A DNA stretch of 64,000 nucleotides from the NCBI GenBank assembly GCA_038373865.1, contig JAXGGA010003053.1, positions 45,711-109,710 on the forward strand, in the 5' to 3' direction. The notes under the pieces were generated by a model, which was given only the letters and a program-made list of their open reading frames with translations, made no database searches and was not told the DNA's origin. The position numbers and the translations under genes are program-made. Source of the DNA: Uloborus plumipes (lineage: Eukaryota; Arthropoda; Arachnida; Araneae; Uloboridae). Positions 25,880-38,200 of the stretch are shown piece by piece. The first letter of the stretch is position 1. Every line of letters begins with the position of its first letter.

Positions 25880-27080
25880 AAAATTTCGCTTTTACAACGT
25901 GTAATTTAATTGCAGTTTCAAGACTTCAATGCCCAAAAATTTTTGGAAGAGAGTTCTTTTCCACCTTCTTCTTCAATACCTTGGTCAAACATTGCCTCAA
26001 ATGGCATTTTAGAGATTTAAAATTCAAACAGTTAACGGTAGTTGATGTCCCCCTTACTTTTCTATAGGCTTTAGCTCTAAAATGTGTTTTTAGAAAAGAG
26101 AGAGCAACCGAATTACAGTTTCTATCCCCAAAAATTTCCAGACGAGTCCCTAAATCCTTTTATTATCCTAAATGTTGTCAGACAAAGCCTAAAAGCAGTT
26201 GTTCCTATCAAGAATCATGGCGTAAGCGGCGTTTTTGAATTATTTTTAAGGGGAGTTTTTAAAAGTTTTTGTTTCCTTTTTTTTCACGTGTGGCTCTCGT
26301 TTTAAGAGGGATCTTCGTGGAACTCTTGGATGATAAGTTTTTGCTCCTGGGGGTAATGAGCACCTCTGCTAAAAGAAAAATTATAAACCTTCAGTTTCAA
26401 AAATAGAGCTTAAAATTGCATTCTTGAAGCTTCAATGCCGCAAAATTTCGGGGCACAGCGCTCGAATCCTGCCTCTTCTCTTGACGGTATTAAAGATAAC
26501 CTAAATAAAAATGTTTTTAAAACATTAATTTTGAAACATTTCGGGAGAGAGTCCTTGCTAACGTTACTACCAAAGATGGTCTAAAGTAAAGATGGCTTAA
26601 GGTTTCAATTTTGAAAATTTTCGGAGGGAGATCCCTAACCATTTTTTGTCTCTTAGCGTCTCCAAAGAGAGCGCGAAATTGCGCATCTATGTATCGAAAA
26701 TCTTTCAGGGGAGGGTCTTTGAACTTTTACTTCCCAAAGATAACTTAAATGAGACTTCAGTTCAAAAAAAAAAAAAACTCATCTTCTTTTCTTTTATTCT
26801 ATCATGAAGAAATATATCCTGAGTTGTGCTTCCATGTTAAAATATTTCAGGAGAGATGCCCCGAGTCTTCTCTATTCCTTTAACGTCACTAAAGATAGCC
26901 TGAAATTGGTTTTTAGAATTTAAGTTTCCGTAAGTTTTCCAGGGGAGTTTTGATCCTCCAACGTCATTAAAGGTAGCATAAATAATTTCAATTTTAAGAA
27001 AAGTTTTGGAGGGAATCTAAAACTTTGTAATTTTCTATCTTTTCCAAAAGTTAATATTTTAATTCAATTTGAAAATTTCT
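25880..27080 (+). repeat. Degenerate tandem repeat, roughly 100-130 bp period
   Basis: A module of AAAATTTTTGG/TTTCGGGGGAG followed by a pyrimidine-rich stretch, then AACGTCACTAAAGATAGCCTAAA-like sequence in parts, recurs about nine times with heavy divergence. It forms the right half of hAT element 2, a common arrangement in non-autonomous hAT elements. Period and copy number are estimates by eye. Confidence 0.55.
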
Positions 27081-28065
27081 ACCTGTCTTACAGTATAGCG
27101 AAAAAAAAAAAGAAAGTTGGGGGGGGGGGGGTAAACTTGATTATATGGGCCCCCTCCGAAATAAAAACCTATATACGCCACTGTCTGATATTTTTATTTG
27201 AAAAATAATGCAGGAGAGGAGAAAGACTCCTTTCCTTCTCCCCAACAGCCCATTGATTAACGTGTTGATCAAAAGAAGTTTGTGAGGAGAGCTTAGGGCG
27301 GCACCCTAAAGCTGTTTTTTGTAAAATTTGGTTATATTATTGGATTTTAACAAATGACCTCAAAAACTTTAATACAGTCTCAAAAGCAGGATGGATTTTA
27401 CTGTAGATATCCCCTTTGTAATTCAAAGTTCCTTTCTTGTGAAATAAGATGAGAGAAAAAAAAAAACATTTTTGTGGTATTTTCAGTTTTAATTTTGATG
27501 AAATAAATCAATCCACCCAGTAAATAACCGACCGTTAATTTTTCGCTCTAAAAAGTAAAGGGCAGGGCCCCTTTACTTTTAGAAGTGAAGGGGAGCAGCT
27601 GTCCCTTTGCCCCCCCCCCCCGTACAAGCAGCCTATGCTCCCATTGCGTCATAAGGCATTGTAACCTCTTGTTTATTATTTTTTCTCAAACAAACTTTCT
27701 TCACTTCGAACCCCCCCCGAAAAAAAATCCTGGCTACGGCCTTGTCAAGAATTACATCGTTCACAACCTCAAGAACAAAAAGCTAAGCTTTTAAAATTAT
27801 TTCCAGCTTTCAAGTTTATGATAATTGCTGCTTTTATATCTTCTTATGAAATGTCTTTTTAAATATTATATCGTAGGCAGAAAAAAATTTTAGTAAAAAA
27901 AGTATGTACCCTCTGGGGTCTGTCGTAACTTTCGAGGGACGATTCTTCTTTCCTTAAAAAAAAAAATTACATGATATTTTTTTAATTATTTTTCCTGTCC
28001 ATTAAACACTATTTGTAACCAGTGTACAAAATATCTTTGGAAAAAAAATGTCAGGCATTAATGGG

Positions 28066-31000
28066 TTAATGACATATCGAGTCATTTCTGGAAAATAAAC
28101 TTGCTCGTAATATGGTCGCTGTTCCCTAAAACGGGGTAAGATGCCCATTACTTTTTCCATAACAACCTCACATGAGTATTTATAACCATATTAATTCTGA
28201 CGCGATAGAGCTTAAAATTTTAGTTTTGAGGAGTGTTTTAACCTTCAACAGCCTTGGTTCGTTCTTGCTATGGTCCCAAGTTATTGAACTTTAAAGAACA
28301 GAAGAAATTCGTTAAGCCACAATCCTTTTTCTATATGAATTCTTCGTTGTCTCTTTCACAATTTTCTTTTCACAATGTTATCCAAAAAAGTTTCGCCAAC
28401 AGTTAGAAAAATAACTACCAAGACCTAACCAACTAAGTATTTCGAATGGTCAAAACTGACTGGTAAATGGGAATTTAAAACTACATATATATTCAGTAAT
28501 GAATATTAAATTCAGGCGTCAAAGAAATATGAAGAGAAAATGATAGTTTTAAGAGTTAATAAAGATGATCTTTAAAAAGAGAGGAACAAAGAAAAGTTCA
28601 TGCTCTGGCGTTCTTTTAAAATATTTCTCCAGGTAACATACAGAACTATACGCAAAACAATTGAAACTAATAAGTTAATTTAGTAAATATTTGAATTTGA
28701 TAATTATTTACAACTCGAAAAATTAATTTTTAAGAGAATATAATTTCAAACGGAGCATAGAAATTCAAAGTTACCAGGAATGTACAACGTCGTATTTTAA
28801 AGTAAGTACTTCGAAAGAGAAATAAGAGAAAAGCATCATTCTATACGAAATCTACTCAAAGTCCAAGAAAAAAAAAATAGCATGCACGAAGAAAATAAAA
28901 ATAAAAAAACAAAAAAAAAAAAATCTTGAAAGGACACTGATGACATGGGCGACAAACGACACCCAAGGGGGAGCTACAAACTCCCGAACCCCCTTCCAAC
29001 TCGCACCAATTCCATTCGAAACAGAAAACGCCAGCCCGGAGAAGAAGAGCAAAAAACACGCGGCTAAGTCCTACAGGAATAGATGAGGACAAGACATCCT
29101 CCTAAGCTAACAAAGCAAAGTAAGAAAATATAGTACAGCCATCCATCCTTTAAGGTGGGGATCTTGCTGCTGTTTTTACAGGGTTTTCAACAAGGTTTTG
29201 CACTTTTCTCGTCCACCATTATTCAGAACTTCTGGGCCTCCCAGAATCACGATCCGAGCTCGAGCCCCCATGCACTTTTCCCATTTTCAAAAAATGATCG
29301 CGTGGAGAAGATTGTGTTTAAAACAAATGGCACCCATGGGTGCCAGAAATAAGGACGTACACTGGAAAGAGGTGCCTGGAGCAACGCTGAAAGATTTCTT
29401 TGTGGGCCTTATATTTATTTTATTTGATTTTGTTCCGTTTCCTTCTTTCTGTGAGTTTTGCACTTCTTTTGTTGTCTAGAGAGCTGTCTGAAAAAAGAGA
29501 GATGTCGCAGATTCTGAGATTTAGATAAAACGCCTGTTTTCTCTAAGTATCGGTCAACCAACATTAATCGTAGTTACCGCTGGAAACAATTGGAGTTTGG
29601 GAAGAATTCTTGACGAAGTCGTTAACCAATATTACTTTGCAGAAAAATTGGAATATAAACATCCTTCTAGTGAATTGAACATGGTTTGTTCGGAATGTTA
29701 ACTAAAACTTCATTACTAGCTCAATTTAAATTATATTATGGACCATGTAAATTGATTTTTTCCCGTGATTTGTGCCTTAAAATGTTGAATTATCTTATTT
29801 TATCAGGAAAATTGATCTTTAGAACTGTATTTGGGTTGTGTTAAGCAGTTTACTAAAACCCATTATAAAAAGATCATGCAAGTTGCTGATCTTAAGACTC
29901 AAGTTTTAATAACGAAGAACTACATTGAATAAACTAGTTTTTAAATTTAGATTCTACAAAATGAATCATGAAGAAGACATGAAAATCTTATTCACGTAAG
30001 ATAATGACCCTCCACTGAGAAATCTACCATAATCATTCCTCTCATCCAATGCTCCACACAAAAAAAAAAAAAATCTTAGTATATAGATTTAATATTATGT
30101 TCATGTAGTTCATGGGGATCTTTTTCATGTAACAAAAGATGAGATTCAAAAGAGCTGTTCCAAAGAACCGTCGTCAAATAGGTTTTTCAGATCATGAACG
30201 CCTATAAAAGGGGGAAGAGGGCTAGAGCACCCTCTTAGTACTGATAATTTTTAAGATAAAGTATGTGCATGAATACCAGAACATTAAAAAAAAAAAAAGC
30301 CTTTAATAAGAAACTGTTGTTAAAATCTTTTACTTGAAACTTGCAGTACTGAAATTACTTTCAGGACTGTAGCAATGCATTTTAGATCACAGATTTGTCT
30401 TTTAATGAAAATAAAAATATGAATTCAAGTTGCGTTGGATTGGCGGCATAATATTGCCAAGTACCACTAGAGTAATTTCAAAACATGACCAGTATTAGTT
30501 CGATAATTTTGAGCACATTATTTGTATGGGTGCGTGTGTGTATGTGGTTTTTTTTCATCTTGTTATTTTTATCCTTGAGAAAAGCAGTCACCTAATCATA
30601 ATTGGTACTGATATTTATCCTCCGTTCGTTAGTACGATTTTTTCCTGTTTTGTGGCGTTAAAATAATCTAAAACTCTTGAAAAAGTAACTTAAGGTATTA
30701 AATATCTATTTATTAATTTTTTTAAGTACAAATACTGTTTTAGAATTATTTTTATTCAGCTAAAAACTGCAACTGCAATGTCATGCAGTATTTTTTTACA
30801 AGTACTTGTTTGTACTCAATATTATCAAAAGTAAGAAGTTGCACTGACTTATCAAAAATGAAACAAAACGCCACAACTCTTTGCAAAGTGTGTTAACAAA
30901 TTGAAACAGCAAAGTAAAAAGCATTTTGCAGAATTATTTGATTCAATGTAATCTAATAAATATAATTAGTGTAAATAAAGTAAATTATCAGTTTTGGAGT

Positions 31001-34000
31001 TAATGTAATTACTTCTCATGAATAAGAAAATGCAAAATAAGGCTTTTAGAATTGTCGAAATAAGACTAAATTAAAATAAGTTTTTAAATGTTTCTCGTAA
31101 GCTAAATTTTGCAATAATTGATTTCGAGAAGTTTCGAGTTAAACAGCTTAATTAATTGGAAGCGCACGTAAGACGAATTTAACTAAGATAACTGGATGAT
31201 GTTTCCCGGGAATTAATATCTTCATTGAAGGCATTGTATAAATTAAATAATTGCGTGTTGCTAGTTATTCATTAAAATTGAGAATGAAATTAGTTGTAAG
31301 AGAATTACTTACGGCAATAATCAATAAAAATTTTACGTTTCTTTCACCGAAATTTACTTCTTTTCAAAAACCGTCTTTTATTTGTACGTGCTGTTTTCTA
31401 ATAGTTTTAGGAATGCATAGTATCATAAAAACTAAAAGCGTTTTCAGAATGATGCTTTTTCCTTTTTTTTTTCAATTTCGTATAAAAGATGTATGTAAAC
31501 CTGGTAGATCTAATAAAGTTGTGTTTTAGAAATTAATAAAAAGTGAACTAATGATGATAACAAAAGCTGCTGTATGGAAATATTTGAACTGCGAGGGAGC
31601 ATGCTATGTTCAGTAATAAAAAAAACAGGTCAATTTTAAAGCAGGCATAGAAGCGGAACATTCAGTTATGCAAAAAAAAAAAAAGAGAGATTTTTTATGC
31701 CTGGGACTTAATAGAAGAAATTTGTTGCTTTGTGAATCATTCGCAAGTTTCAATATGACAATCAAACTTTAAAAAAAAAAGAAAAAAAGAGAGCTGTCTT
31801 GATCATGATATCTATTGTGGAACTTCAAAGTTGACATTTTTGTGAATACAAAGTCGCAATCGTGTTCGCAATGTCTGGTTTACTAAAATTGAAGATTTAG
31901 AAAACGTGATCTAAATTTATCAACAAAGATGAAAGAATCGAATATGAATTTTGATGCATACAAACACCTGCGAATGAGAATATTTTTTCAGTATATTTCG
32001 TTTCCTCATTTGTTTTCTTATTTTTGTTTTATCATCCCTTCTGTATAGATAATACTTGTTTATTTATCGCTGATATTAATCAACAATAGTCAATAGAAAT
32101 TGGATTTCATAAAAAAATGATATCCATTTTCGTAGAATTGCATTTTATTAAAGAAAAAAAAAATAGCTTCGAAGGAACAAAAAACCCCATTTCCACATCG
32201 TTTTTCACCAGCTTCGTTCCAATAGCTTAAACTTATAATCACAACCCTCATACCACAACATACTGCTTACATCCTGTACTTAAAACATAAAAGAAACCGT
32301 ACGTCATTAATCATCTATTTCCTCTAAATTTTCCGTAAAAAGTCATCGCCGATTTAATCTGGAACACAACCTAAAATTAATTCCTCCTTAAGAAAAAAGA
32401 TTTACAACATAACTACCACTTGCGAATCCTTTTCTTACAATATCCACAGCAACCTATGTTTTAGACAAAACTCTGGTTCATTATTTTTTTTTTTTTTTGC
32501 TACTTTTTGTCCTCAAGGCGTTTGGTAATTTGTTTTTACCATGCCTCCAGTTTTTTCCACAAACCCGCATACGTAATTCTATTTAGCTAGCAATTTAATG
32601 CGCGGTGGCAAGGAAGTTGCTGATTATGAAGCAGGCCCAACACGTAAAGCTTGGTTCGATTCAAGGCCAGTAGGTGTTGCGTGTGACTAAACGCGTGAAA
32701 ATCGCGTTATGATAGATGACCATGTCGACAGTTTCTCACGTGCTAGTATCGAATATGCTTGGAACACTCCCCCTTCCTCGAATTTTAAGCGTTAAAACTT
32801 TTCTGAGGATAAGTTGATTGATCGATCAGTACATGGATCACTGCCTACAAGACAGATGGAGAATTCAATGTCAGTCAAGGTCATAACACCTTATATTTAA
32901 GGGAGGTAGGTAAGCAATCTGTTATTATTTCACGATTCTTGGGAATAAATCTTTCAGCACTTCACAGGTGTTCCAAGTACTAACATAAATTATGTGTAAT
33001 TACTAGCCTGCCACGTTTTACTACTTGAGTTGCTTCGTCGAAAAAATAGCATCCCTTAGGATGCTTAAGTCCCACTTGTCTTCATCGATTACGTTTTACA
33101 AGAAAATCACGAGCAAAAAGACAGTACCAGTTAAAATTATGTTGAAGCAAGAAAAATTAAAAAAACGAACAAAAAGGTGGGCACTGAACATTTTCATTCA
33201 GAGTAGTTTCATCGGTTATGAAACTTTCTTTACATTGTATAGTAAATAACAATCTAAAAAAGTTAGCAAAATACAAAAGGAAAAATTAAAGTGCATTTTC
33301 TTGATACAACTACTGATTTTTATGCCAAAACACATAGGACGAAAATGTTTGTATTTCGTCTAAAAGCAAGTCTATACAACAAACTAACAATCTTAGGAGA
33401 GGAGGGGGAGCTTGCTGATTTTAAAAAGCTTTATATATTTATTATAATTATATTTATTCGTTTCATATGATGCCTGGAACGAGGTAAAGGCAGTCAATTT
33501 GAGAAAAATATTTAATGTGATTACCAACATAAGGCCCATGCAACAGAGTAACGTAAATTACCTTTGTTTCAACATACTGTTTCGTTTATGTTTACTAAAT
33601 ACCTGACGATTCTTAAAATAAAAAAAAAAAAAAAAAAAAACAGTAAATTCCATGAGAGTGTTTTAAATGAGCTTTAGAAATATTTCTCTATCAAAACTTA
33701 TTCAATAATATGTAGCAAAAAAAGAGGAATTTTCGTCTGATTCAGTTCACAAAAGATTAACAAGAAAGCAACTGTAGCAATTTCAATAAATGCATTTTTC
33801 GCAGTTCAGGTCACTATAGTGAAATAAAACGCGTGATTTATATTATTCTAATTGGGTGGAGAAATGGTAACATTGACTTGAAATTGCCCTTAAATGCATT
33901 ATATTACCGGAACATACAAGGATCCCTGAAATTCTTCCTAAATGTCAAAAAATATTATACCAAAGCTACCAGTTTTTATCTATGGACTATGTTTTATATA

Positions 34001-34371
34001 TAATGTCCTAACTGTTTACCTTTTTGCCAAAATATGGTATATAATGGTAATTTATTGAAATACTTTTATCTTAACACGAAAATTGCTTAAACCGAGGTCA
34101 TGTTAAATTAATCAATGTTATTTTATCCAATATATTCAAATTTAACAATTATTTTATCTTTGTCAAGACATTTAATTAGGAAATGAATTCAGTCTGAAAA
34201 TTCTCATGAAATTCATAGATTCATATATCAACTGCACAACTCAGAAAAGCAACTGGTCAAAAAAAAAATGTTGGTCCGATTTTATCGATGATAATAAAAC
34301 TGCTACATAAATTAACTGCAGGAAATCTTAAATTTTAATTGATATGAAGCTTGTTACTGATATTTCTACCA
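28066..34371. other. Unrecognised AT-rich DNA
   Basis: No gene, RNA or transposon termini were recognised over about 6.3 kb. A TATA-like CTATAAAAGGGG occurs near 30201 without any recognisable transcript downstream. A weak tRNA-like pattern at about 32598-32670 is described under the rejected items. Confidence 0.5.
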
Positions 34372-35295
34372 GTCCACCAACAAAGTTTGTGCGATTTTGA
34401 ATGTTAATAAATAAAACACACACACACAAAAAAAAAAGGGTTTAAATTAAATTTATTCAGAAAAATAATCACTATCAGCAAGTATTACCTTTTCCCACCT
34501 AGACAGAAGACCATATATCCCGTTTTTATAAAAAGTTGGGTTTTGAGAGTTAAAAAAGTTTTTCATCTCGTTTTCCAAATCCTCTCTATTTTGAAACCGC
34601 CGATTGCGCATATGGTTGTCCATTGCCAAAAACAGGTGGTAGTCACTTGGGGCTAGGTCTGGTGAGTACGGAGGGTGGGGTAGAACTTCCTACTGTAATC
34701 GTGCCAGAGTTTCTTGAGTGATTCTTGCTGTGTGTGTTCGTTTCACTGAATTCATGTGGTACCCATTTGCTTAGCGTCCATCGTTTCCCAAGTTGGTGCA
34801 AATGTTTACGAATAGTTTCATCACACACATTGAATCTTAAGGCAAGTGCTTGACATGTCTGACTTGAATCCTGCTCGATTGTCAGCTTGATCTCGTCGTT
34901 GTTGACCGCTGATGGTCTCTCGGAGCGAGGTTCCTCTTCCAGATTTTCATCCCCCGAGGCAAATTTCTTGAACCACTTCTGACCCATCCGTTCAGCTATA
35001 CAGTATCTTCCCCAAAAGCAGTGCATATCTTACGACAAGCTTCTGCAGCTTTGGTACCAAGTTTGAACTCATAAAGTAAGCAAGCACGAATTATTGCGTT
35101 TGACACGGCCATACTCAACTACAGATTTTTCACTTAAATTCAAAGTAATCAAACTAATCAAATGCTCTAAATAATACTGCATTAAATAAGCTTTTATTTG
35201 TATACAAAGATACCCCCACCACTTCATTCTGTTTACTCAATATAATCCAGAGAAGTAAACAATAAATAAAAACCGCATGAACTTTGTTGGTTGAC
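34372..35295 (-). mobile_element. Defective mariner element
   Basis: The inverted ends share ACCAACAAAGTT and partial matches beyond (GTGCGATTTT against ATGCGGTTTT), and TA dinucleotides lie just outside (34367-34368 and 35296-35297). The left boundary may be up to three bases further left. The element is about 0.92 kb, against about 1.3 kb for an intact mariner, because the middle of the transposase gene is deleted. A short CA/A-rich run at 34417-34438 lies near the left end. Confidence 0.75.
34453..35112 (-). pseudogene. Mariner transposase (SETMAR-type), frameshifted and internally deleted
   Basis: The minus-strand frame opens at ATG 35112 with MAVSNAIIRACLLYEF and continues through the N-terminal helix-turn-helix. 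The frame is lost near 34998, just before AERMGQKWFKKFA. It resumes through the second helix-turn-helix to LSKWVPHEFSETN, where roughly 375 bp are missing, including the first two catalytic Asp residues. A third frame gives YSPDLAPSDYHLF, with the last catalytic Asp of the DD34D triad, and runs to a stop at 34453-34455. Frameshifts, deletion and lost active-site residues mean it is dead. The intact length would be about 345 residues. Confidence 0.85.
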
Positions 35296-38200
35296 TAATA
35301 CATATTGTATTATTTTTAACTGCAGCATGTAAGTTTAAAAGAAAAAAAAACTTGTTATTGTTGTTATTTTTTTGTATTTAATTGAATTGTGTTGTAGTTA
35401 CACGCCATTAGGTGCAATTTCAGACAGAAATTAATTTTTATCCATTTTAATACATACTGTCTAACATTTTTTCGCGAAACCTCCGTCGAATCTGCGCACG
35501 CGCCAAGTCTCTTTTGACTTTCTCGAAATAGGGGGGAAATGCAACGAGGAAGTAGCAAGCGAACAAAAACTGAAGGCATCGGGAAGTGCGCATCCTAAAC
35601 CTATCTCCCCTTTTTCAAATTGAAGCGTTCGGGGCTGCCAGGCGCACAATACGCAAACAGACAATAAGTGCTCTTTTGACCAAATTATTTGTCATATTCG
35701 TACGAAGATATGTGTTGTATTTTTATAAACTACAATATACATAGGCTCTTTTTATAAGCTCATATTTACTCAGCTCAAAATAAACATGCATTCTTATAAA
35801 GATGTCTGCCACAGTTTGCTGTTTTTCCTTGTTTTCTTTATCTTTTGCTCGCAGTCTGATGAGACCATGAAAGCAAGGGATTTGTATATGAACCAGAAAT
35901 AAATAAATAAGCTGAATGCAAGAATAAGAAATGAAGAACGGCATCCATGTTTTAAGCCAGAGAGAAAAAGAAGGCTGGAAAAAATGATATCTTAGGCTTA
36001 AATAGTAAAAGATCTAGTTCGTCCTTCACAAAGACTTTATGAAATGATTTATGATGTGTCGTTGACACTCCACAAAAAGAAAAGCTTATAATTTATGGAA
36101 ACACATAAACGATGAATAGCGAATCCCGTTAAATTGCTAACAACGACCATTGTTGATTTCGTCCCCAGAGCGGGTCTTATTTGTCTTCTGCCGCTTTCTT
36201 TTTAGTTTATTTCACTTATTTTTTATTTATAGAATGGCAACAAAGCAGTTGTTTTGATAGCACTGCCATCTAGTGATACATCAAAAAATATTTTTTAGCA
36301 AGGATGGTACTTAAAAATTTAATTCGTAAGGATGAGAAAGATTTTTGACTTCGATAGAATTTTAAATGCCCTCGTGCCTCATAAATACTTCACAGAATAC
36401 CATTATTTAAAATGACAAGCTTAGTGTTGCTATTGATAAACAATAAGATTTAAGTTCCGCCGACTTTCAAATGGTATTTTCGTATGATTTTTTATTGCTC
36501 AAAATCAGTCAAAATTTCATTTCACATTTTACAAGAAACTTTAATATTTCATTTTCCTTTTCCCTCTTGTTTTCTAAGACATACGATAAGTACCACGACC
36601 GATTAAATTGCATGAATTCCATCTCTTCTTAAAGATTAGCATATTTGAATAGAGCATATCTAAAGAGCTTTTGCATATAGGATTTGTAAACTTTACGCTT
36701 CATACTTATGAGGATACAATTTGAAGTTTTTAAAATTCGCATAGACGACGAAGAAAAAAACCAATGAGACAGCTGGAATTTGTATGAAAAAAATTGGATT
36801 TGTTGTGAATATGGTGTCTTATGAAGATTTTAGTGTAAGCCTAATCCTTGGCGGGATTTCTTACAATTCAGCGCAATGTAGTCAAACTTATCATAATGAT
36901 GAATAGAAAAAAATAATCGTAACAAAATACAAGAAAAATATTCAACATTTCAAGGAAAAATCAAGATTCGAATGAGCAACTAATGTATAGTCTTTCCAGA
37001 AAAAAAAATTTGTCGATTAAAGCTCAATGCATACTGTAATTTTTTGGAGACTATGCACTATACTCGACTCAGAAAATCAAGTTAAAATTTTTTATATTTT
37101 AGCATTAATTGAAGGAAGTCAAACAAAGGTGTTTCATTTCAAAATTGTTAATATTAAATCTTCAAAAAAGCTTGGAAGATCAACTAATCCGCTTTCAAAC
37201 CTCACTGATGTACGAATAAAAAACATTGATTAACAACTGTGCTCAGGAGCTCAAGTAGAAGTCTGTCACGTGCTTTTCTAACCAAAGCACTCAAAACTTG
37301 GCTGAGCCATTATATAATTCAACTATCGTAAAACTCAAAATTGAATAATAATGCATTAATTTTTCTGTTTAAAAGTTTCAAGTTGCTTTCTGTTTCAACT
37401 TTCATTTTAACACTACCCATTGATTGTATTTTTATTTCTTAAATTATCACTTGGCCACTTACCTAATAAAAACTTGAATTAAAATAACAATTATTGTCCA
37501 ATGCAAACCGGAGGAAAAAAAACATAGAAAGCGGGGCTACAACAGTTCTTAAATGTGCACATATTAACGTACTAGGTCTGGAAATACAGCTCAACTGGTG
37601 CCTATACCAGGACTTGGTTTTTTATTGGTGTTCAGGCACTGCAAAATTTACAAATTCATCCTTATATCACTGCAAAAATACCCGTTTTCCCCGGATTTTC
37701 CCGTATATTTGCCCGTTCAAACCCGTTTTGTCGACAAAAAGGGTTTCCCCCGTTTTCTGCTTCAGCCATGAACGGTTTAAAACCATCAGTTTGAAATCTA
37801 TTGCTCTTCATACGGTACTGCAATACATGTGAAAACTTTCTCTTTTCTAAATAATTATAATATTATTTTGTAAACTTGCTTTTATTTTTCTGCTACTATT
37901 TTCTGGATTTGAACATCTTGTTAGTAAAATTTAAACTCTGTTAATCTGTTCGTCTTTCAGCAATTGGCAACACGTGAATTGCCCGCTATTCTTGATCCAC
38001 AACAAGAGAGCTCAGCTCGGCGTTGAGAGCCTCCATGACTCTATTGTAGAAGTTTCGTCTTATACGTCGGTGGACACTTAGACCATTGAGAGACCATTGT
38101 GTAAATGATCTAAGGGTTGACATGAGTTCGATTCCCACCAGCACGCTAATTTCTGCTATTTGTTCTTTAAACATTTCGAATATTTGAGAAATTTGTTCTC

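Larger units (their letters stand above)
22713..27183. mobile_element. hAT-like element 2, nested inside element 1
   Basis: The left end CGAGGGCGTATTTAAAGG and the reversed right end CAGTGGCGTATATAGG share GGCGTAT at the same offset. The element is flanked by identical 8-mers TCTGATAT (22705-22712 and 27184-27191). The perfect duplication supports the call even though the termini have diverged. Its right half (about 25880-27080) is a degenerate tandem repeat. No transposase frame is present. Confidence 0.7.
22357..27744. mobile_element. hAT-like element 1 (outer), with perfect 8-bp target duplication
   Basis: The 15-bp inverted termini CAAGGCCGTAGCCAG / CTGGCTACGGCCTTG are perfect. They are flanked by identical 8-mers TCAAGAAT at 22349-22356 and 27745-27752, the length made by hAT transposases. 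Without the nested insertion it is about 909 bp. It has G- and C-runs next to both termini and no transposase, so it is non-autonomous. Confidence 0.85.
22163..28065. mobile_element. Possible piggyBac-like miniature element (outermost layer of the nest)
   Basis: The left end reads CCTATTAATGCC after TCAA. The right end, reversed, reads CCCATTAATGCC next to TTAA. Eleven of 12 terminal bases match and one flank is a perfect TTAA, the target site of piggyBac elements. Removing the hAT insertion leaves about 507 bp, a plausible miniature-element size. The repeats are short and one flank has decayed, so this layer is tentative. Confidence 0.4.

Noticed and set aside
30201..30212. TATA-box-like CTATAAAAGGGG
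   Set aside because: No initiator, open frame or splice structure downstream; TATA-like strings are common in AT-rich DNA.
32598..32670. tRNA-like pattern with a B-box-like GGTTCGATTC
   Set aside because: The A box is poor and the acceptor and D arms do not pair; too weak to call even a SINE head.
35855..35875. CTGATGAG followed by GAAAG, resembling a hammerhead core
   Set aside because: There is no room for stem II between the two boxes, and no NUH site or stem I complement is present.
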